This document shows positions 42,118 to 52,222 of a stretch of 64,000 nucleotides of DNA, one piece after another; positions within the stretch are counted from its first letter, which is position 1, and each line of letters starts with the position of its first letter. The stretch covers positions 992,001 to 1,056,000 of the forward strand of contig NZ_LDCP01000001.1 of NCBI RefSeq assembly GCF_001021555.1, read 5' to 3'. Made by a program: the position numbers and the translations under genes. The stretch comes from Aurantiacibacter marinus (GTDB lineage Bacteria > Pseudomonadota > Alphaproteobacteria > Sphingomonadales > Sphingomonadaceae). The notes under the pieces were generated by a model. It did not search any database, had not been told where the DNA came from, and saw only the letters and a program-made list of their open reading frames with translations.

Positions 42118-42734
42118 GCGGCAAGCTCACTGGCTTCGCGGGCAAGGCGGACAATTTCCTCGGGCGACGCACCGGCAGGGGCCACCCAGCTTCCACCAAC
42201 GCACAGGACCGGGTCCAGCGCCAGCCAATCAGGGGCAGTCGCGGCGGAAATACCGCCGGTCGGGCAGAATTTCGCCTTGTTGAAAGGCGCGGCAAGCGCT
42301 TTCAAAGCAGGAATGCCGCCAGCCGCCATTGCCGGGAAGAATTTGAAATGCTTCAGGCCCAGGTCCATCCCGCGCATGATGTCGCCCGAATTGGCGATGC
42401 CGGGCAGGAAGGGAACGCCCGCCTTGACTGCGGCGCGGCCCAGCGGCTCTGTCAGGCCCGGCGAGACGATAAACTCGCTGCCCACTGCCAGAACATCTTC
42501 CAACTGCTTTTCATTCAGAACGGTGCCCGCGCCTACAATGGCACCGGGCACAAGGTTCATCCGCTGAATGGCCTTCATCGCGTCAGGCGTGCGCAGCGTG
42601 ACTTCGAGCACTTTCAGCCCGCCTTCAACCAGCGCCTCTGCCGTTTCGCGGGCGTGGCCGATATCATCCACCACCAGCACCGGAATAACCGGCCCGCTGC
42701 GCATGATTGCTTCGATACCGATGTGGCCGCTCAT
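42114..42734 (-). CDS. eda: KDPG aldolase Eda
   Basis: A 206-residue class I aldolase that splits 2-keto-3-deoxy-6-phosphogluconate into pyruvate and glyceraldehyde 3-phosphate, the last Entner-Doudoroff step. It has VIPVLVVDD, LEVTLRTPDA with the general-acid Glu, VGAGTVLNEKQ, FIVSPGL, KFFPA, where the Lys forms the Schiff base, and CPTGGIS. Start at 42734 overlaps the glk stop by four bases. The longer frame to 42983 is a shadow of glk. Confidence 0.95.
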   Translation of the reverse strand: MSGHIGIEAIMRSGPVIPVLVVDDIGHARETAEALVEGGLKVLEVTLRTPDAMKAIQRMNLVPGAIVGAGTVLNEKQLEDVLAVGSEFIVSPGLTEPLGRAAVKAGVPFLPGIANSGDIMRGMDLGLKHFKFFPAMAAGGIPALKALAAPFNKAKFCPTGGISAATAPDWLALDPVLCVGGSWVAPAGASPEEIVRLAREASELAA

Positions 42735-43717
42735 TTTTGCTCTCCGAATTTCTGGAAGTAGGCAGCCGCTGCACCAAACAGGCCGGGCTGGGGATGGGTG
42801 ATGAGTTTTACCGGCAATCCTGCCATCAGGCTTTCGAACCGGCCTTTGGCGCGGAAGCGTTCGGCGAAGCCGGAATTGGGCAGATGGTTGCGAAGCCGGT
42901 AGCCCAGGCCACCAGCGATCACGACAGCTTTGGCCCCGTGGGCCAACGCCATATCGCCCGCGACAGAGCCGAGTGACAGGCAAAACCGGTCTACCGCAGC
43001 GGCGGCAAGGCTGTCCTCACCGCTCATGCCCTTGGTCCAGATCTCGATATCGGCCAGCTCTGGCACGCTCTTGTTCTCAAGCGCTGCGAGCGTGTGGTAG
43101 ATGTCGGAAATAGCAGGCCCTGCGACCACGCGTTCTACCGAAACGCGGTTATGGCGTTTGCGCAGGCGGGCAAGGATCGCATCCTCGATCTGGTCGAGCG
43201 GGGCGAAGTCTATATGGCCGCCTTCGGTTGCGGAAACGCGGTAGGTGCCATCGGGTTCGCGGTAGAGATGCGCCACGCCAAGGCCTGTGCCCGGCCCAAG
43301 CACGGTCAGCCGGCCTGTGGCAGGCAGCGCGCCTTCCGGCCCCGTCAAATGCAGGAATTCATCGTCCTGCGCGCGCGCCACTGCATGCGCGACCGCTTCG
43401 AAATCATTGACCAGCACATAATCGTCCACACCCAGCTTTTCGGACACCAGTGCAGGGCGGATAATCCAGGGATTGTTGGTGAAGCGGATCACATCGCCGC
43501 CAACCGGCCCGGCGATTGCCATGGCAACATGGCGCGGCAGGGTACCGCCCTTTTGCGCGCGGTAATCTTCCCACGCGGTCTGGAAACTGACATGATCCTG
43601 CGTGTGGAGCGTGACCGGATCGTCCATGCTGATGCCGCCATCCGCGGTGCAACTGGCAAGCGCGAAACGCGCGTGAGTTCCGCCAATGTCGACGGTTACG
43701 ATCTCGGTCATCTTCAC
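42731..43717 (-). CDS. glk: Glucokinase Glk
   Basis: A 328-residue glucokinase of the bacterial Glk family (ASKHA fold): VDIGGTHARFALA at the N-terminus for ATP, VNDFEAVAHA, LGPGTGLGVAHL, ATEGGHIDF and VVIAGGLGYRL. It phosphorylates glucose to feed the Entner-Doudoroff pathway. It lies between edd and eda with a four-base overlap to eda, eight bases after edd. ATG 43717; a second ATG two codons later is possible. Confidence 0.95.
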   Translation of the reverse strand: MKMTEIVTVDIGGTHARFALASCTADGGISMDDPVTLHTQDHVSFQTAWEDYRAQKGGTLPRHVAMAIAGPVGGDVIRFTNNPWIIRPALVSEKLGVDDYVLVNDFEAVAHAVARAQDDEFLHLTGPEGALPATGRLTVLGPGTGLGVAHLYREPDGTYRVSATEGGHIDFAPLDQIEDAILARLRKRHNRVSVERVVAGPAISDIYHTLAALENKSVPELADIEIWTKGMSGEDSLAAAAVDRFCLSLGSVAGDMALAHGAKAVVIAGGLGYRLRNHLPNSGFAERFRAKGRFESLMAGLPVKLITHPQPGLFGAAAAYFQKFGEQK

Positions 43718-43725
43718 TTTCTCCC

Positions 43726-45540
43726 TTAAAGGCCTGCGGTGGCGAGCATTGCGCTGCCGCCTTTTTCCGCCTCATCCGCCAATGTGCGGAACATGGCGAA
43801 CAATTCCCGGCCAGTGCCGATTTCCGGTGCAGGATCGGCGGCTGGCGTGCGGGTGGACAGATCCGCCGTGGTCGAAAGCTCTCCGGTGGCGGCGCAGACT
43901 TTCACCACATCGCCGTCCTGCAACAAGCTCAGCGGGCCTCCGCCCAAAGCTTCTGGCGAGCAATGTATCGCGGCCGGCACTTTGCCGCTCGCGCCAGACA
44001 TGCGGCCATCTGTCACCAGCGCCACGCGGTATCCCCGGTCCTGCAACACGCCCAGCGGCGGGGTCAGGCTGTGGAGTTCCGGCATCCCGTTGGCGCGCGG
44101 GCCCTGGAACCGCACGACGACCACGACATCTTGCTCCAGTTCGCCTGCCTTGAAGGCCGCGAGCACATCGTGCTGGGTCTGGAAAACACGGCAGGGTGCC
44201 TGCACAGTCCAGCGTTCCTGCGCGACAGAAGAAGATTTGAAGCAAGCGCGCCCCAGATTGCCGGTGACAAGCCGCATACCGCCATCGGCCTGGAACGGCT
44301 TGTCCGCAGTGCGCAGCATTTCATCATCGCCAGATGGCCCGACATCGCGCCAGGTCAGCGCATCGTCATCAAGCCCCGGCTCCTGCGCATATTGGCCCAT
44401 GCCGCGTTCCCGGCCAACGCCGATCACATCGCCGTGGGCAAGGCCAGCACCCACCAGTTCGCGGATGACGAAGCCCATGCCGCCCGCATTGTGGAAATGG
44501 TTCACATCGCCGGAGCCATTGGGGTAAACGCGGCAGAGCAACGGCACGACGGAGCTGAGTTCGCTCAAATCCGTCCAGTCCACTTGCACCCCGGCCGCGC
44601 GTGCGAAAGCGGGAATGTGGATCGCGTGATTGGTGGAACCGCCAGTGGCGAGCAGCCCGACCATCGCGTTCACGATGGCCTTTTCATCGACGCAATGGCC
44701 CAGCGGGCGGTAATCATTGCCATCGGCATTCATGGCAGCGACCCGGTGAACAGCTTCGCGGTCCAGCGCCTGGCGCAGCTTCGTGCCCGGCTGGATGAAG
44801 GCGGAACCGGGAATATGCAGGCCCATCATTTCCATCATCATCTGGTTTGAATTGGCGGTGCCGTAAAAGGTGCAAGTGCCAGGCGAGTGATAGCTGCCCA
44901 GTTCGCTGTCGAGCAATTCCGCACGGGTCGCCTTGCCTTCTGCATAAAGCTGCCGGACGCGCTGCTTTTCCTTGTTGGAAACGCCGCTGGGCATGGGGCC
45001 GCTGGGCACAAAAATGGCTGGCAAATGGCCAAAGCGCAGCGCGCCCATCAGCAGGCCGGGCACGATCTTGTCGCAAATGCCCAGCAAGAGCATTCCGTCA
45101 TACATGGCGTGGCTCATCGCGATGCCGGTCGCCATGGCAATGGCATCGCGGCTGAACAAGCTGAGTTCCATGCCGCTTTCGCCCTGCGTTACTCCGTCAC
45201 ACATGGCGGGCGTGCCGCCAGCGACTTGCGCTGTGGCGCCGACTTCGCGGGCGTAGATCTTCAATCGTTCGGGATACCGGCCATAAGGCTGATGCGCGGA
45301 CAGCATATCGTTATAGGATGTAACGACACCGATATTCGGGCCGCGATTTGCCTTCAGCGCCTCCTGATCTTCCAGCGCGCCAGCAAAGGCGTGGGCCAGG
45401 TTGGAACAGCTGACTTGCCCGCGATCGGGGCGGTTCTCCGCCTCTCGCGTGATCAGCGACAGATAGGCCGCGCGGCTGTCTTTCGATTTCTCGATAATCC
45501 GGTCGGTGACCCGCGAAATTACCGTGTCAAGATTACTCAT
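43726..45540 (-). CDS. edd: Phosphogluconate dehydratase Edd
   Basis: A 604-residue IlvD/Edd enzyme that dehydrates 6-phosphogluconate to KDPG. Signatures include [67 protein letters not shown] and [17 protein letters not shown]; the cysteines that bind the iron-sulphur cluster lie in the middle of these. Its ATG lies eight bases inside the end of zwf, so translation is coupled. Length is typical. Confidence 0.96.
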   Translation of the reverse strand: MSNLDTVISRVTDRIIEKSKDSRAAYLSLITREAENRPDRGQVSCSNLAHAFAGALEDQEALKANRGPNIGVVTSYNDMLSAHQPYGRYPERLKIYAREVGATAQVAGGTPAMCDGVTQGESGMELSLFSRDAIAMATGIAMSHAMYDGMLLLGICDKIVPGLLMGALRFGHLPAIFVPSGPMPSGVSNKEKQRVRQLYAEGKATRAELLDSELGSYHSPGTCTFYGTANSNQMMMEMMGLHIPGSAFIQPGTKLRQALDREAVHRVAAMNADGNDYRPLGHCVDEKAIVNAMVGLLATGGSTNHAIHIPAFARAAGVQVDWTDLSELSSVVPLLCRVYPNGSGDVNHFHNAGGMGFVIRELVGAGLAHGDVIGVGRERGMGQYAQEPGLDDDALTWRDVGPSGDDEMLRTADKPFQADGGMRLVTGNLGRACFKSSSVAQERWTVQAPCRVFQTQHDVLAAFKAGELEQDVVVVVRFQGPRANGMPELHSLTPPLGVLQDRGYRVALVTDGRMSGASGKVPAAIHCSPEALGGGPLSLLQDGDVVKVCAATGELSTTADLSTRTPAADPAPEIGTGRELFAMFRTLADEAEKGGSAMLATAGL

Positions 45541-46987
45541 GCCAGCTTACCCCATCACGTTCGGCCAGAGCGATGGCGGCGCTCGGCCCCCAGCTTCCGG
45601 CGTTGTATGTCTTGGGCTTCTTGCCCTCCGCTTCCCAGCTTTCGCGGATATCATCCACCCAGCGCCACTGGGCCTCCACCTCGTCACGCCGCACAAACAG
45701 CGTCTGATCGCCGCCGATCAGATCGAGCAGCAGGCGTTCATAGGCGATGCGCTTGTGCTTGCCGGTGAAGGCATCAGGCATGGCGATATTGAGCGGTACT
45801 TCACGAAGGGCGATGCCTTCCTGTTCGATACCGGGCACCTTTGCCATCATCGACAGGGTGATATTTTCTTCGGGCTGGATACCGATCACCAGCTTGTTCG
45901 GCACCAGTTTGGCACCGGGGAAGATGGAATGCGGCACGCAGCGGAACTGCACGATGATTTCGGTCACGCGTTCCGACAAACGCTTGCCGGTGCGCAAATA
46001 GAAAGGCACGCCTTGCCAGCGCCAATTGTCGATATGGCCTTTCATCGCGACAAAGGTTTCTGTGTCGCTTTCCCGGCCAAGCTCTTCATCATAGCCGGGC
46101 ACGATTTCGCCGCTGGATGCGCCGCCGCGGTACTGGCCGGTCACGCTTTCCTTGGCGTCCATCTTGCGCAGCGCGCGCAGCACTTTCACCTTTTCGTCGC
46201 GCACACTGCCTGCATCGAAGCTGCTCGGCGGCTCCATCGCGACCAGTGCCAGCAATTGCAGCATGTGGTTCTGCACCATGTCACGCAAAGCGCCCGCGCC
46301 GTCATAGAAATCGACCCGGCTTTCAAGGCCCACGGTTTCGGCAACGGTGATCTGGATGTGATCGATGTGCTGTGAATTCCACAGCGGTTCGAACAGGATA
46401 TTGGCAAAGCGCAGCGCGATCAAATTCTGCACCGTCTCCTTGCCCAGATAATGGTCAATGCGGAAAATTCGGTCTTCGCTGAAAGCGGCGGCCACCGCAT
46501 CATTGATCGCGCAGCTGCTTTCCAGATCGGTGCCGAGCGGCTTTTCAAGGCAAATGCGCGAATTGCTGTCCGCCAGTCCGTGATCGGCCAGCCCCTTGAT
46601 CGTGGGTTCGAACAGGCTGGGCGCGGTGGACAGGAAAATCGCGATTTCGCGGTCCGCTCCATCTTTCAGGCCATCATTCAGGCCCGCCTTGGCGGCCAGA
46701 TCGGCATAGCCTTCGGGCGTTGTGACATCGAGCGTGGAATAGGACAGCCGGTTGAGGAAATCCGCCATGCCGCCGCGGCGGTGCGCGGGCAAGTATTTCT
46801 CGATAGCTGCGCGGGCGAAATTGCGAAATTCGCTGTCATCCATGGCAGACCTTGCGGTGCCGACGATGCGCAATTCACTGCTGAGGAGATTATCCGCGTC
46901 CAGCGCGCAGAGCGATGGCAAAAGCATACGCTGCGACAAATCACCGGTTGCCCCGAACAGGATCAGCGTGTCAGCCTTGTTTTTCAT
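45533..46987 (-). CDS. zwf: Glucose-6-phosphate dehydrogenase Zwf
   Basis: A 484-residue enzyme that oxidises glucose 6-phosphate to 6-phosphogluconolactone. Motifs are [15 protein letters not shown] (NAD(P) loop), [25 protein letters not shown] (catalytic His), and [14 protein letters not shown]. First gene of the zwf-edd-glk-eda-ppc cluster; edd overlaps it by eight bases. A TTGACA lies at 47035-47030 on the minus strand but no clear -10 follows, so the promoter is unproven. No pgl gene follows. Confidence 0.96.
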   Translation of the reverse strand: MKNKADTLILFGATGDLSQRMLLPSLCALDADNLLSSELRIVGTARSAMDDSEFRNFARAAIEKYLPAHRRGGMADFLNRLSYSTLDVTTPEGYADLAAKAGLNDGLKDGADREIAIFLSTAPSLFEPTIKGLADHGLADSNSRICLEKPLGTDLESSCAINDAVAAAFSEDRIFRIDHYLGKETVQNLIALRFANILFEPLWNSQHIDHIQITVAETVGLESRVDFYDGAGALRDMVQNHMLQLLALVAMEPPSSFDAGSVRDEKVKVLRALRKMDAKESVTGQYRGGASSGEIVPGYDEELGRESDTETFVAMKGHIDNWRWQGVPFYLRTGKRLSERVTEIIVQFRCVPHSIFPGAKLVPNKLVIGIQPEENITLSMMAKVPGIEQEGIALREVPLNIAMPDAFTGKHKRIAYERLLLDLIGGDQTLFVRRDEVEAQWRWVDDIRESWEAEGKKPKTYNAGSWGPSAAIALAERDGVSWHE

Positions 46988-47031
46988 CGCTGCTCAAAAC
47001 TCCATTTTTGGCCCGGTTCGGACCTGTTATG

Positions 47032-47832
47032 TCAATTCGTCTCGCTCACTTCTACCGAGCTGTTTTGAAAATCGGCAAATCCGAAACTGGTCATGAAGCT
47101 GACATCCGCAGCATCCCGGCCTATCCCGATCTTTACCGTCTTCGCCGGGTCCGCCATCATCGTTGCATCCACGATCTGCCATGATCCGCCGCCCGGCGTA
47201 TTTTCATCGGCCAGAAACACCTCTGCCACGGCGTGAAAGTCCTGCGGTGTTACTCCCGGCGCATAACAGCTGACATAGCGCGCCGGTATCGTCGAGGCGC
47301 GGGCCAGACTGATCAGCACGTGAGCATAATCGCGGCAAATCCCGCGCCGTTCCACAAAGCTGTCTATCGCGGTGGTCGTCGCGTCCGAAATGCCGGGTTC
47401 ATAGGTAAATTTGTCTGCAATCCAGTCACGCATGGCCGCAACCCTTGCGCCGCCTGTATATTTACCGAACCGATCCTCCACAAAGGTTTGCATACGGCTC
47501 GCCTGACAGTACCGCGAATCGAATACGTATTCCACGGTCTCCCCCGGCAGATCATGCGGATCAAGCTGGGCGAGCTGCGACAGATTGGAAACCTGCCGGT
47601 TCACTTGCACCTTTGCAGTGTAATCAACCTTATACGGACCTTGCGCGCGCACCCACACCCGCTCGCCCACATCATCCTGCGCAGGCACGCTGGCGATATG
47701 TTCGGCCTTGGTCAGCCATGTATCTGTTTCAATAAGCGTTTGTTCCGGGATGGCCGCCGCCTGAAACTGCAACAGCAGATCGGTCGGCTCTTCAAGATGG
47801 AAGGCGAAGCTGGATTTTATGTTTATAGGCAT
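47032..47832 (-). CDS. Transglutaminase-like cysteine protease family protein
   Basis: A 266-residue protein with an N-terminal beta domain (SSFAFHLEEPTDLLLQFQA) and a transglutaminase-like core: RRGICRDYAHVLISLARAST holds the nucleophile Cys, DFHAVAEVFL the His and WQIVDAT the Asp. No signal peptide is seen. Proteins of this type often lie in operons with alpha-E and circularly permuted ATP-grasp proteins; none is adjacent. Start at 47832 is chosen as the N-terminal domain begins there; the longer frame overlaps the amidohydrolase gene. Confidence 0.82.
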   Translation of the reverse strand: MPINIKSSFAFHLEEPTDLLLQFQAAAIPEQTLIETDTWLTKAEHIASVPAQDDVGERVWVRAQGPYKVDYTAKVQVNRQVSNLSQLAQLDPHDLPGETVEYVFDSRYCQASRMQTFVEDRFGKYTGGARVAAMRDWIADKFTYEPGISDATTTAIDSFVERRGICRDYAHVLISLARASTIPARYVSCYAPGVTPQDFHAVAEVFLADENTPGGGSWQIVDATMMADPAKTVKIGIGRDAADVSFMTSFGFADFQNSSVEVSETN

Positions 47833-47989
47833 AGTCACCCAACGTGGGGGAAGCGCTTGCGTTTCGCCAGCGCGAAATAAGATTTCGGCCCGATGTATTA
47901 CCGAAACAGTCCGCTTTCCGGAAACAGGCTTGCCTGCGTGTGTGAACACCCTAGTCTCACCCGCAACCAACCGATCAGGGGAATTCTCA

Positions 47990-49306
47990 ATGCGATTGAT
48001 GAAAGCGGCTGCTCTTGCCGCGAGTGCGATTGGCGCAGTTCTGGGCGGGCAGGCCGTAGCGCAGGAAACGCCGGTCGCCTTTACCGGCGCGACCATTCAC
48101 ACGATGAACGGCACCAGCGGAACGGGCACAATCGAAAGCGGCACGCTTATTGTGCAAGGCGGCCGTATTATTGCCATCGGCGGCGCGGATACGGCGATCC
48201 CGGCTGGTGCGGACATCCGTGATGCCACCGGCCTGGTGATCATGCCCGGCATAGTCGACACCCATTCGCATATCGGCCAGGTTTCCGGCGCGGACAGCTC
48301 TGCCGCGATCCAGCCCGATGTGCGTGCGCTGGACAATATCAATGTGCGCGACAGCTCGATCCCGCGCGCCCGTTCCGGCGGCGTGACCACTGCCAACATC
48401 ATGCCCGGCAGCGGCCATTTGATGAGCGGGCAGACATTCTACATGCATCTGGTGGACGGAAATTCCATCGAAAGCATGGCGCATACCCGTGATGACGGCG
48501 CGATCATGGGCGGCATGAAAATGGCCAACGGGACCAATCCGATCCGCGAAACGCCCGGCTTTCCCGGCACCCGCGCGCGTTCTGCCGCGATGGTGCGCAG
48601 CCACTTCATCGCCGCGCAGGAATATTGCGCAGGAGATAAGACGCCGCGCGATATCGGGATGGATGCCATGTGCGAAGTTCTGGATGGCACGCGCCTCGTC
48701 CATTTTCACACCCACCGGTCGGACGACATCATGACCGCGCTGCGCCTGCGCCGTGAATTCGGTTTCGACATGCTGATCCAGCACGGCATTGAAAGCGGGC
48801 TGGTGGCGGCAGAAATCGCTGCGGCTGGCGTGCCTGTCTCGGCCATTCTGGTCGACAGCCCCGGCGGGAAGCTGGAAGCGGCAGAAGCCAATATTGAAAC
48901 CGCCGGTGTGCTGGAGCGGGCAGGCGTGTTCCTCTCGCTCCATTCGGATGACAATATCATCGATAGCCGTCTGATGTTCCGTCACGCAGGCATCGCTGTG
49001 CGCGGAGGGATGACCCGCGATGGCGCGCTGCGGGCGCTGACCATCAATGGCGCGGTGCAGCTTGGTCTGGAAGACCGCGTGGGCAGCTTGGAAGAAGGCA
49101 AGTTCGCCGACTTCCTCGTGCTGACCGGCGATCCGCTGAGTGTTTACACTGACATCACCCAGACTTGGGTGCTGGGGGAGATGCTGTTTGACAGCGCCAA
49201 CCCTGAAGATCTGATCCACGCCACTGGCGGATACGGCGCCGGCAATCCGCAGCTTAATACCCACGTCCTCGAGAGAGAGGCTCATATGCTGGAGGACGCC
49301 CGATGA
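47990..49306 (+). CDS. Secreted amidohydrolase
   Basis: A 438-residue metal-dependent amidohydrolase with a signal peptide ending AVAQETP near residue 25. It keeps the metal ligand pair HSH in DTHSHIGQVSG, plus HFHTH and HSDDNIIDS further on, so an active dinuclear or mononuclear metal site is likely. The substrate is unknown; relatives hydrolyse cyclic amides, peptides or nitrogen heterocycles. ATG 47990 has GGGGAA upstream. Its stop overlaps the start of a second amidohydrolase (ATGA), and they form an operon. Confidence 0.85.
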   Translation: MRLMKAAALAASAIGAVLGGQAVAQETPVAFTGATIHTMNGTSGTGTIESGTLIVQGGRIIAIGGADTAIPAGADIRDATGLVIMPGIVDTHSHIGQVSGADSSAAIQPDVRALDNINVRDSSIPRARSGGVTTANIMPGSGHLMSGQTFYMHLVDGNSIESMAHTRDDGAIMGGMKMANGTNPIRETPGFPGTRARSAAMVRSHFIAAQEYCAGDKTPRDIGMDAMCEVLDGTRLVHFHTHRSDDIMTALRLRREFGFDMLIQHGIESGLVAAEIAAAGVPVSAILVDSPGGKLEAAEANIETAGVLERAGVFLSLHSDDNIIDSRLMFRHAGIAVRGGMTRDGALRALTINGAVQLGLEDRVGSLEEGKFADFLVLTGDPLSVYTDITQTWVLGEMLFDSANPEDLIHATGGYGAGNPQLNTHVLEREAHMLEDAR

Positions 49307-50514
49307 ACGCGCTTTCAAAAACCATCGCAGCGGGCTTTGCAGCCGCTCTGCTCTCCACCACTGCCCCTGCTTCAGTAGCGGCCCAGGATGTCGCTGTGCG
49401 CGGCGGGCAAGTGTGGACGATGGGACCCGCTGGCGTGATCGAAGATGGCGTGGTGGTGATCGAGGATGGCCGCATCACAGCTGTTGGTCGCGCTGCCGAC
49501 ATAGCCATTCCGCAGGGCATGGAAGTTCTGGAAGCGCCTGTTGTTACACCCGGCCTTGTCGATGCGCATTCGACTGTCGGCCTGACAGGATACCTCAACC
49601 AGTTCGACGATCAGGATCAATTGGACGGCAGCGATCCGGTGCAGCCGCATCTGCGCGCCATCGATGCCTACAATCCGCATGACCGGCTGGTGCAATGGGT
49701 GCGCGAACTGGGCGTGACCACGCTCCACACCGGCCACGGCCCCGGCGCTTTGGTATCCGGGCAGACGATGGTGGTGAAAACGCGTGGCAATACGGTGGAC
49801 GCGGCGCTGGTGCAGGATGGCACGATGATCGCTGCCAATCTGGGTGCATGGGCGCTGGACCGCGATAGCGCCCCCGGCACACGGGCCAAGCAGATGTCGA
49901 TGCTGCGCCAGGCGCTGACAGCGGCGCGCGGCAATGCGACCGATGATGAGGTCAGCGATCTGGTGCGCCGTGCCTTTGTACAGGTGATCGAAGGCGACAC
50001 TCCGCTGATGATCACAGCCAACCGGATGCAGGACATGCAAAGCGCGCTGCGGCTGGCCGAGGAATTCGGCATCACCGTGGTGCTGGACGGCGCAGCGGAC
50101 TCGCATTTGATGCTGGATGAACTGCGCGAGGCAGGCGTATCGGTCATCCTCCACCCGACCATGGCGCGCAACGAGGGCGAGCTTGAAAACGCCGCTTTCA
50201 CCACCGCCAGCGTGCTGGCAGAAGCGGGCATCCCCTTCGCGCTGCAATCGGGATATGAAGCCTATGTGCCCAAAACCCGCGTGGTATTGTGGGAAGCAGG
50301 CTTTGCCGCCGGCAATGGCCTTGCCCCGCAAGATGCGCTGGCGAGTATCACGATTGATGCCGCCCGCGTGATCGGCATGGACAGCCGTATCGGCAGCCTC
50401 GAAGTCGGCAAGGACGGCGATGTGGCGATGTTCGACGGCGATCCGTTCGAATTCACCAGCCACGCGATTGGCGTTGTGATCGAAGGCGAAGTGGTGAGCC
50501 GCGCGGTGCGGTAG
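49303..50514 (+). CDS. Second secreted amidohydrolase-family protein, reduced metal site
   Basis: A 403-residue protein with a signal peptide (about residues 1-28, ending VAAQDV) and the amidohydrolase fold: DGRITAVG, TPGLVDAHSTVGL and GSLEVGKDGDVAMFDGDP. The HxH pair after the first strand is missing (DAHST), and later metal-ligand motifs are hard to find, so it may be a non-catalytic partner of the first protein. The overlap ATGA with its neighbour supports a joint role. A terminator-like hairpin follows. Confidence 0.78.
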   Translation: MNALSKTIAAGFAAALLSTTAPASVAAQDVAVRGGQVWTMGPAGVIEDGVVVIEDGRITAVGRAADIAIPQGMEVLEAPVVTPGLVDAHSTVGLTGYLNQFDDQDQLDGSDPVQPHLRAIDAYNPHDRLVQWVRELGVTTLHTGHGPGALVSGQTMVVKTRGNTVDAALVQDGTMIAANLGAWALDRDSAPGTRAKQMSMLRQALTAARGNATDDEVSDLVRRAFVQVIEGDTPLMITANRMQDMQSALRLAEEFGITVVLDGAADSHLMLDELREAGVSVILHPTMARNEGELENAAFTTASVLAEAGIPFALQSGYEAYVPKTRVVLWEAGFAAGNGLAPQDALASITIDAARVIGMDSRIGSLEVGKDGDVAMFDGDPFEFTSHAIGVVIEGEVVSRAVR

Positions 50515-50540
50515 GCGGGGGCGCTTTCCTACAGACATGG

Positions 50541-50569
50541 GAAAGGGCCACCGAGTTGGTGGCTCTTTC
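50541..50569 (+). terminator. Terminator-like hairpin after the amidohydrolase pair
   Basis: A 12-bp stem from GAAAGGGCCACC pairing with GGTGGCTCTTTC (one G-U pair), loop of five bases. There is no long T run, so efficiency is uncertain. Confidence 0.55.
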
Positions 50570-50715
50570 ACATTGTCGGTCTGGTCATGATGCTTTTTCC
50601 AAGCGCAAGAGTGTAACCCTGCTGGAAATGAGCTAGGGACTTATAATTGCACCACAATCCGTACTTTCGGCAGGGTGACAGGGTGTAACCTTTGTCACCC
50701 TAAGCTGGTTTGTCA

Positions 50716-50773
50716 CCCTATCGCTCCGCTACTTGAGGTATTTCTTGCTGCCCTACCGCTCCGCTACTTGAGG
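50716..50773. repeat. Two 23-bp direct repeats at the rimO stop, plus nearby inverted repeat
   Basis: CCCTATCGCTCCGCTACTTG (continuing AGG) at 50716-50738 recurs with one change at 50751-50773; the second copy contains the stop codon and last codons of rimO. Just left of it, AGGGTGACA (50672-50680) and TGTCACCCT (50693-50701) form a 9-bp inverted repeat. Confidence 0.8.
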
Positions 50774-52149
50774 GCGGGATTGATAACTCCGAACAAATCA
50801 TGCGCGTCGGCCTCTTCGACCTCCACTTGCACGATATCGCCAGCCGCCAGCGTGTCCGGCACGTTGCGCAAATATACCGCGCCGTCGATTTCGGGTGCAT
50901 CGGCCTGCGAACGGCCGGTGGCGCCGATATCGCCGTCTTCGTCCGGCTCGCCCACTTCGTCGATGATGACGGGCAGGGTGCGGCCTACCTTGGCGGCGAG
51001 TTTTGCGGTGGAGATACGCGCGGTGACGTCCATCAGCCGGGCGAAGCGTTCTTCCTTCACTTCTTCGGGCACGGGATCGGGCAAATCGTTGGCTGCGGCG
51101 CCTGCTACCGGCTCGAACCGGAAGCCGCCCACGCGGTCCAGCTGGGCTTCTTCCAGCCAGTCGAGCAAATATTGGAAATCTTCCTCTGTCTCACCGGGAA
51201 AGCCGACCACGAAGCTGGAACGGATGGTGAGATCGGGAGCGATGGCGCGCCATTTGTGGATGCGTTCAAGCACCTTGGCCTCGTTCGCCGGACGGCGCAT
51301 TGCCTTCAGGACCTTCGGCGCGGCGTGCTGGAACGGAATATCTAGGTACGGCGTCAGCAGCCCTTCCGCCATCAGCGGGATCACCGCATCGACATGGGGG
51401 TAGGGGTAAACATAGTGCAGCCGCACCCAAGGGGCATGGCCGTCTGGCGTGCGGAGCTGGCCAAGCTCACGGGCCAGGTCGGTCATGTGGGCGCGCGGCT
51501 CACGTCCCTTCCAGGGCTTGGTTTCGTGGCGCGTATCGACACCATAAGCCGAGGTATCCTGGCTGATGACGAGCAGTTCCTTGGTGCCCGCCGCGACCAG
51601 CTTTTCGGCCTCTCGCAGCACCGCATCGATCCGACGGCTGGCGAGTTTTCCGCGCAATTGCGGGATGATGCAGAACGCGCAGGAGTGGTTACACCCCTCG
51701 CTGATCTTGAGGTAGGAATAGTGGCGCGGCGTCAGCTTGATATCATGCTCTGACGGCTGCGGGATGAGGTCGATATAGGGCCCCTGCGAAGGCGGCGCAG
51801 CTTCGTGGACGGCTTCGACAACGTCCTCATACTGATGCGCGCCGGTAATCGCGAGAACCTGCGGGAAGCGGGCGCGGATCATCTCCGCCTCTTCGCCCAT
51901 GCAGCCGGTTACGATAACACGGCCGTTCTCATTTATGGCCTCTCCGATGGCTTCGAGGCTTTCTTCCTTGGCACTATCGAGGAAGCCGCAGGTGTTGACG
52001 AGCACCACGTCTGCGCCCGCATAATCGGGGCTCATCGCATAACCGTCTGCCCGCAGGCGGGTGAGGATGCGTTCGGAATCGACCAGAGCTTTCGGGCAGC
52101 CGAGGCTGACCATGCCGATGCGCTTGGGTTCGGGAAGTTGAGTAGCCAT
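50764..52149 (-). CDS. rimO: Ribosomal protein uS12 methylthiotransferase RimO
   Basis: A 461-residue radical-SAM enzyme that adds a methylthio group to Asp of ribosomal protein S12. It has the UPF0004 domain ([19 protein letters not shown] and [17 protein letters not shown] with cluster Cys), the radical-SAM CxxxCxxC as CNHSCAFC, and a C-terminal TRAM domain. The radical-SAM start [17 protein letters not shown] is typical of RimO. ATG 52149 ([12 protein letters not shown]) is preferred to the longer frame at 52179. A short duplicated sequence surrounds its stop codon. Confidence 0.95.
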   Translation of the reverse strand: MATQLPEPKRIGMVSLGCPKALVDSERILTRLRADGYAMSPDYAGADVVLVNTCGFLDSAKEESLEAIGEAINENGRVIVTGCMGEEAEMIRARFPQVLAITGAHQYEDVVEAVHEAAPPSQGPYIDLIPQPSEHDIKLTPRHYSYLKISEGCNHSCAFCIIPQLRGKLASRRIDAVLREAEKLVAAGTKELLVISQDTSAYGVDTRHETKPWKGREPRAHMTDLARELGQLRTPDGHAPWVRLHYVYPYPHVDAVIPLMAEGLLTPYLDIPFQHAAPKVLKAMRRPANEAKVLERIHKWRAIAPDLTIRSSFVVGFPGETEEDFQYLLDWLEEAQLDRVGGFRFEPVAGAAANDLPDPVPEEVKEERFARLMDVTARISTAKLAAKVGRTLPVIIDEVGEPDEDGDIGATGRSQADAPEIDGAVYLRNVPDTLAAGDIVQVEVEEADAHDLFGVINPALK

Positions 52150-52222
52150 TGCGAGCGCGCCCCTACACGAGGGATGCACTTTGGGCTAGAAGAATGACCG
52201 GGATGAAAAGGGGAGACAGGGA

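Noticed and set aside
47030-47035. TTGACA as -35 box of zwf
   Set aside because: No acceptable -10 element lies 16-18 bases downstream.
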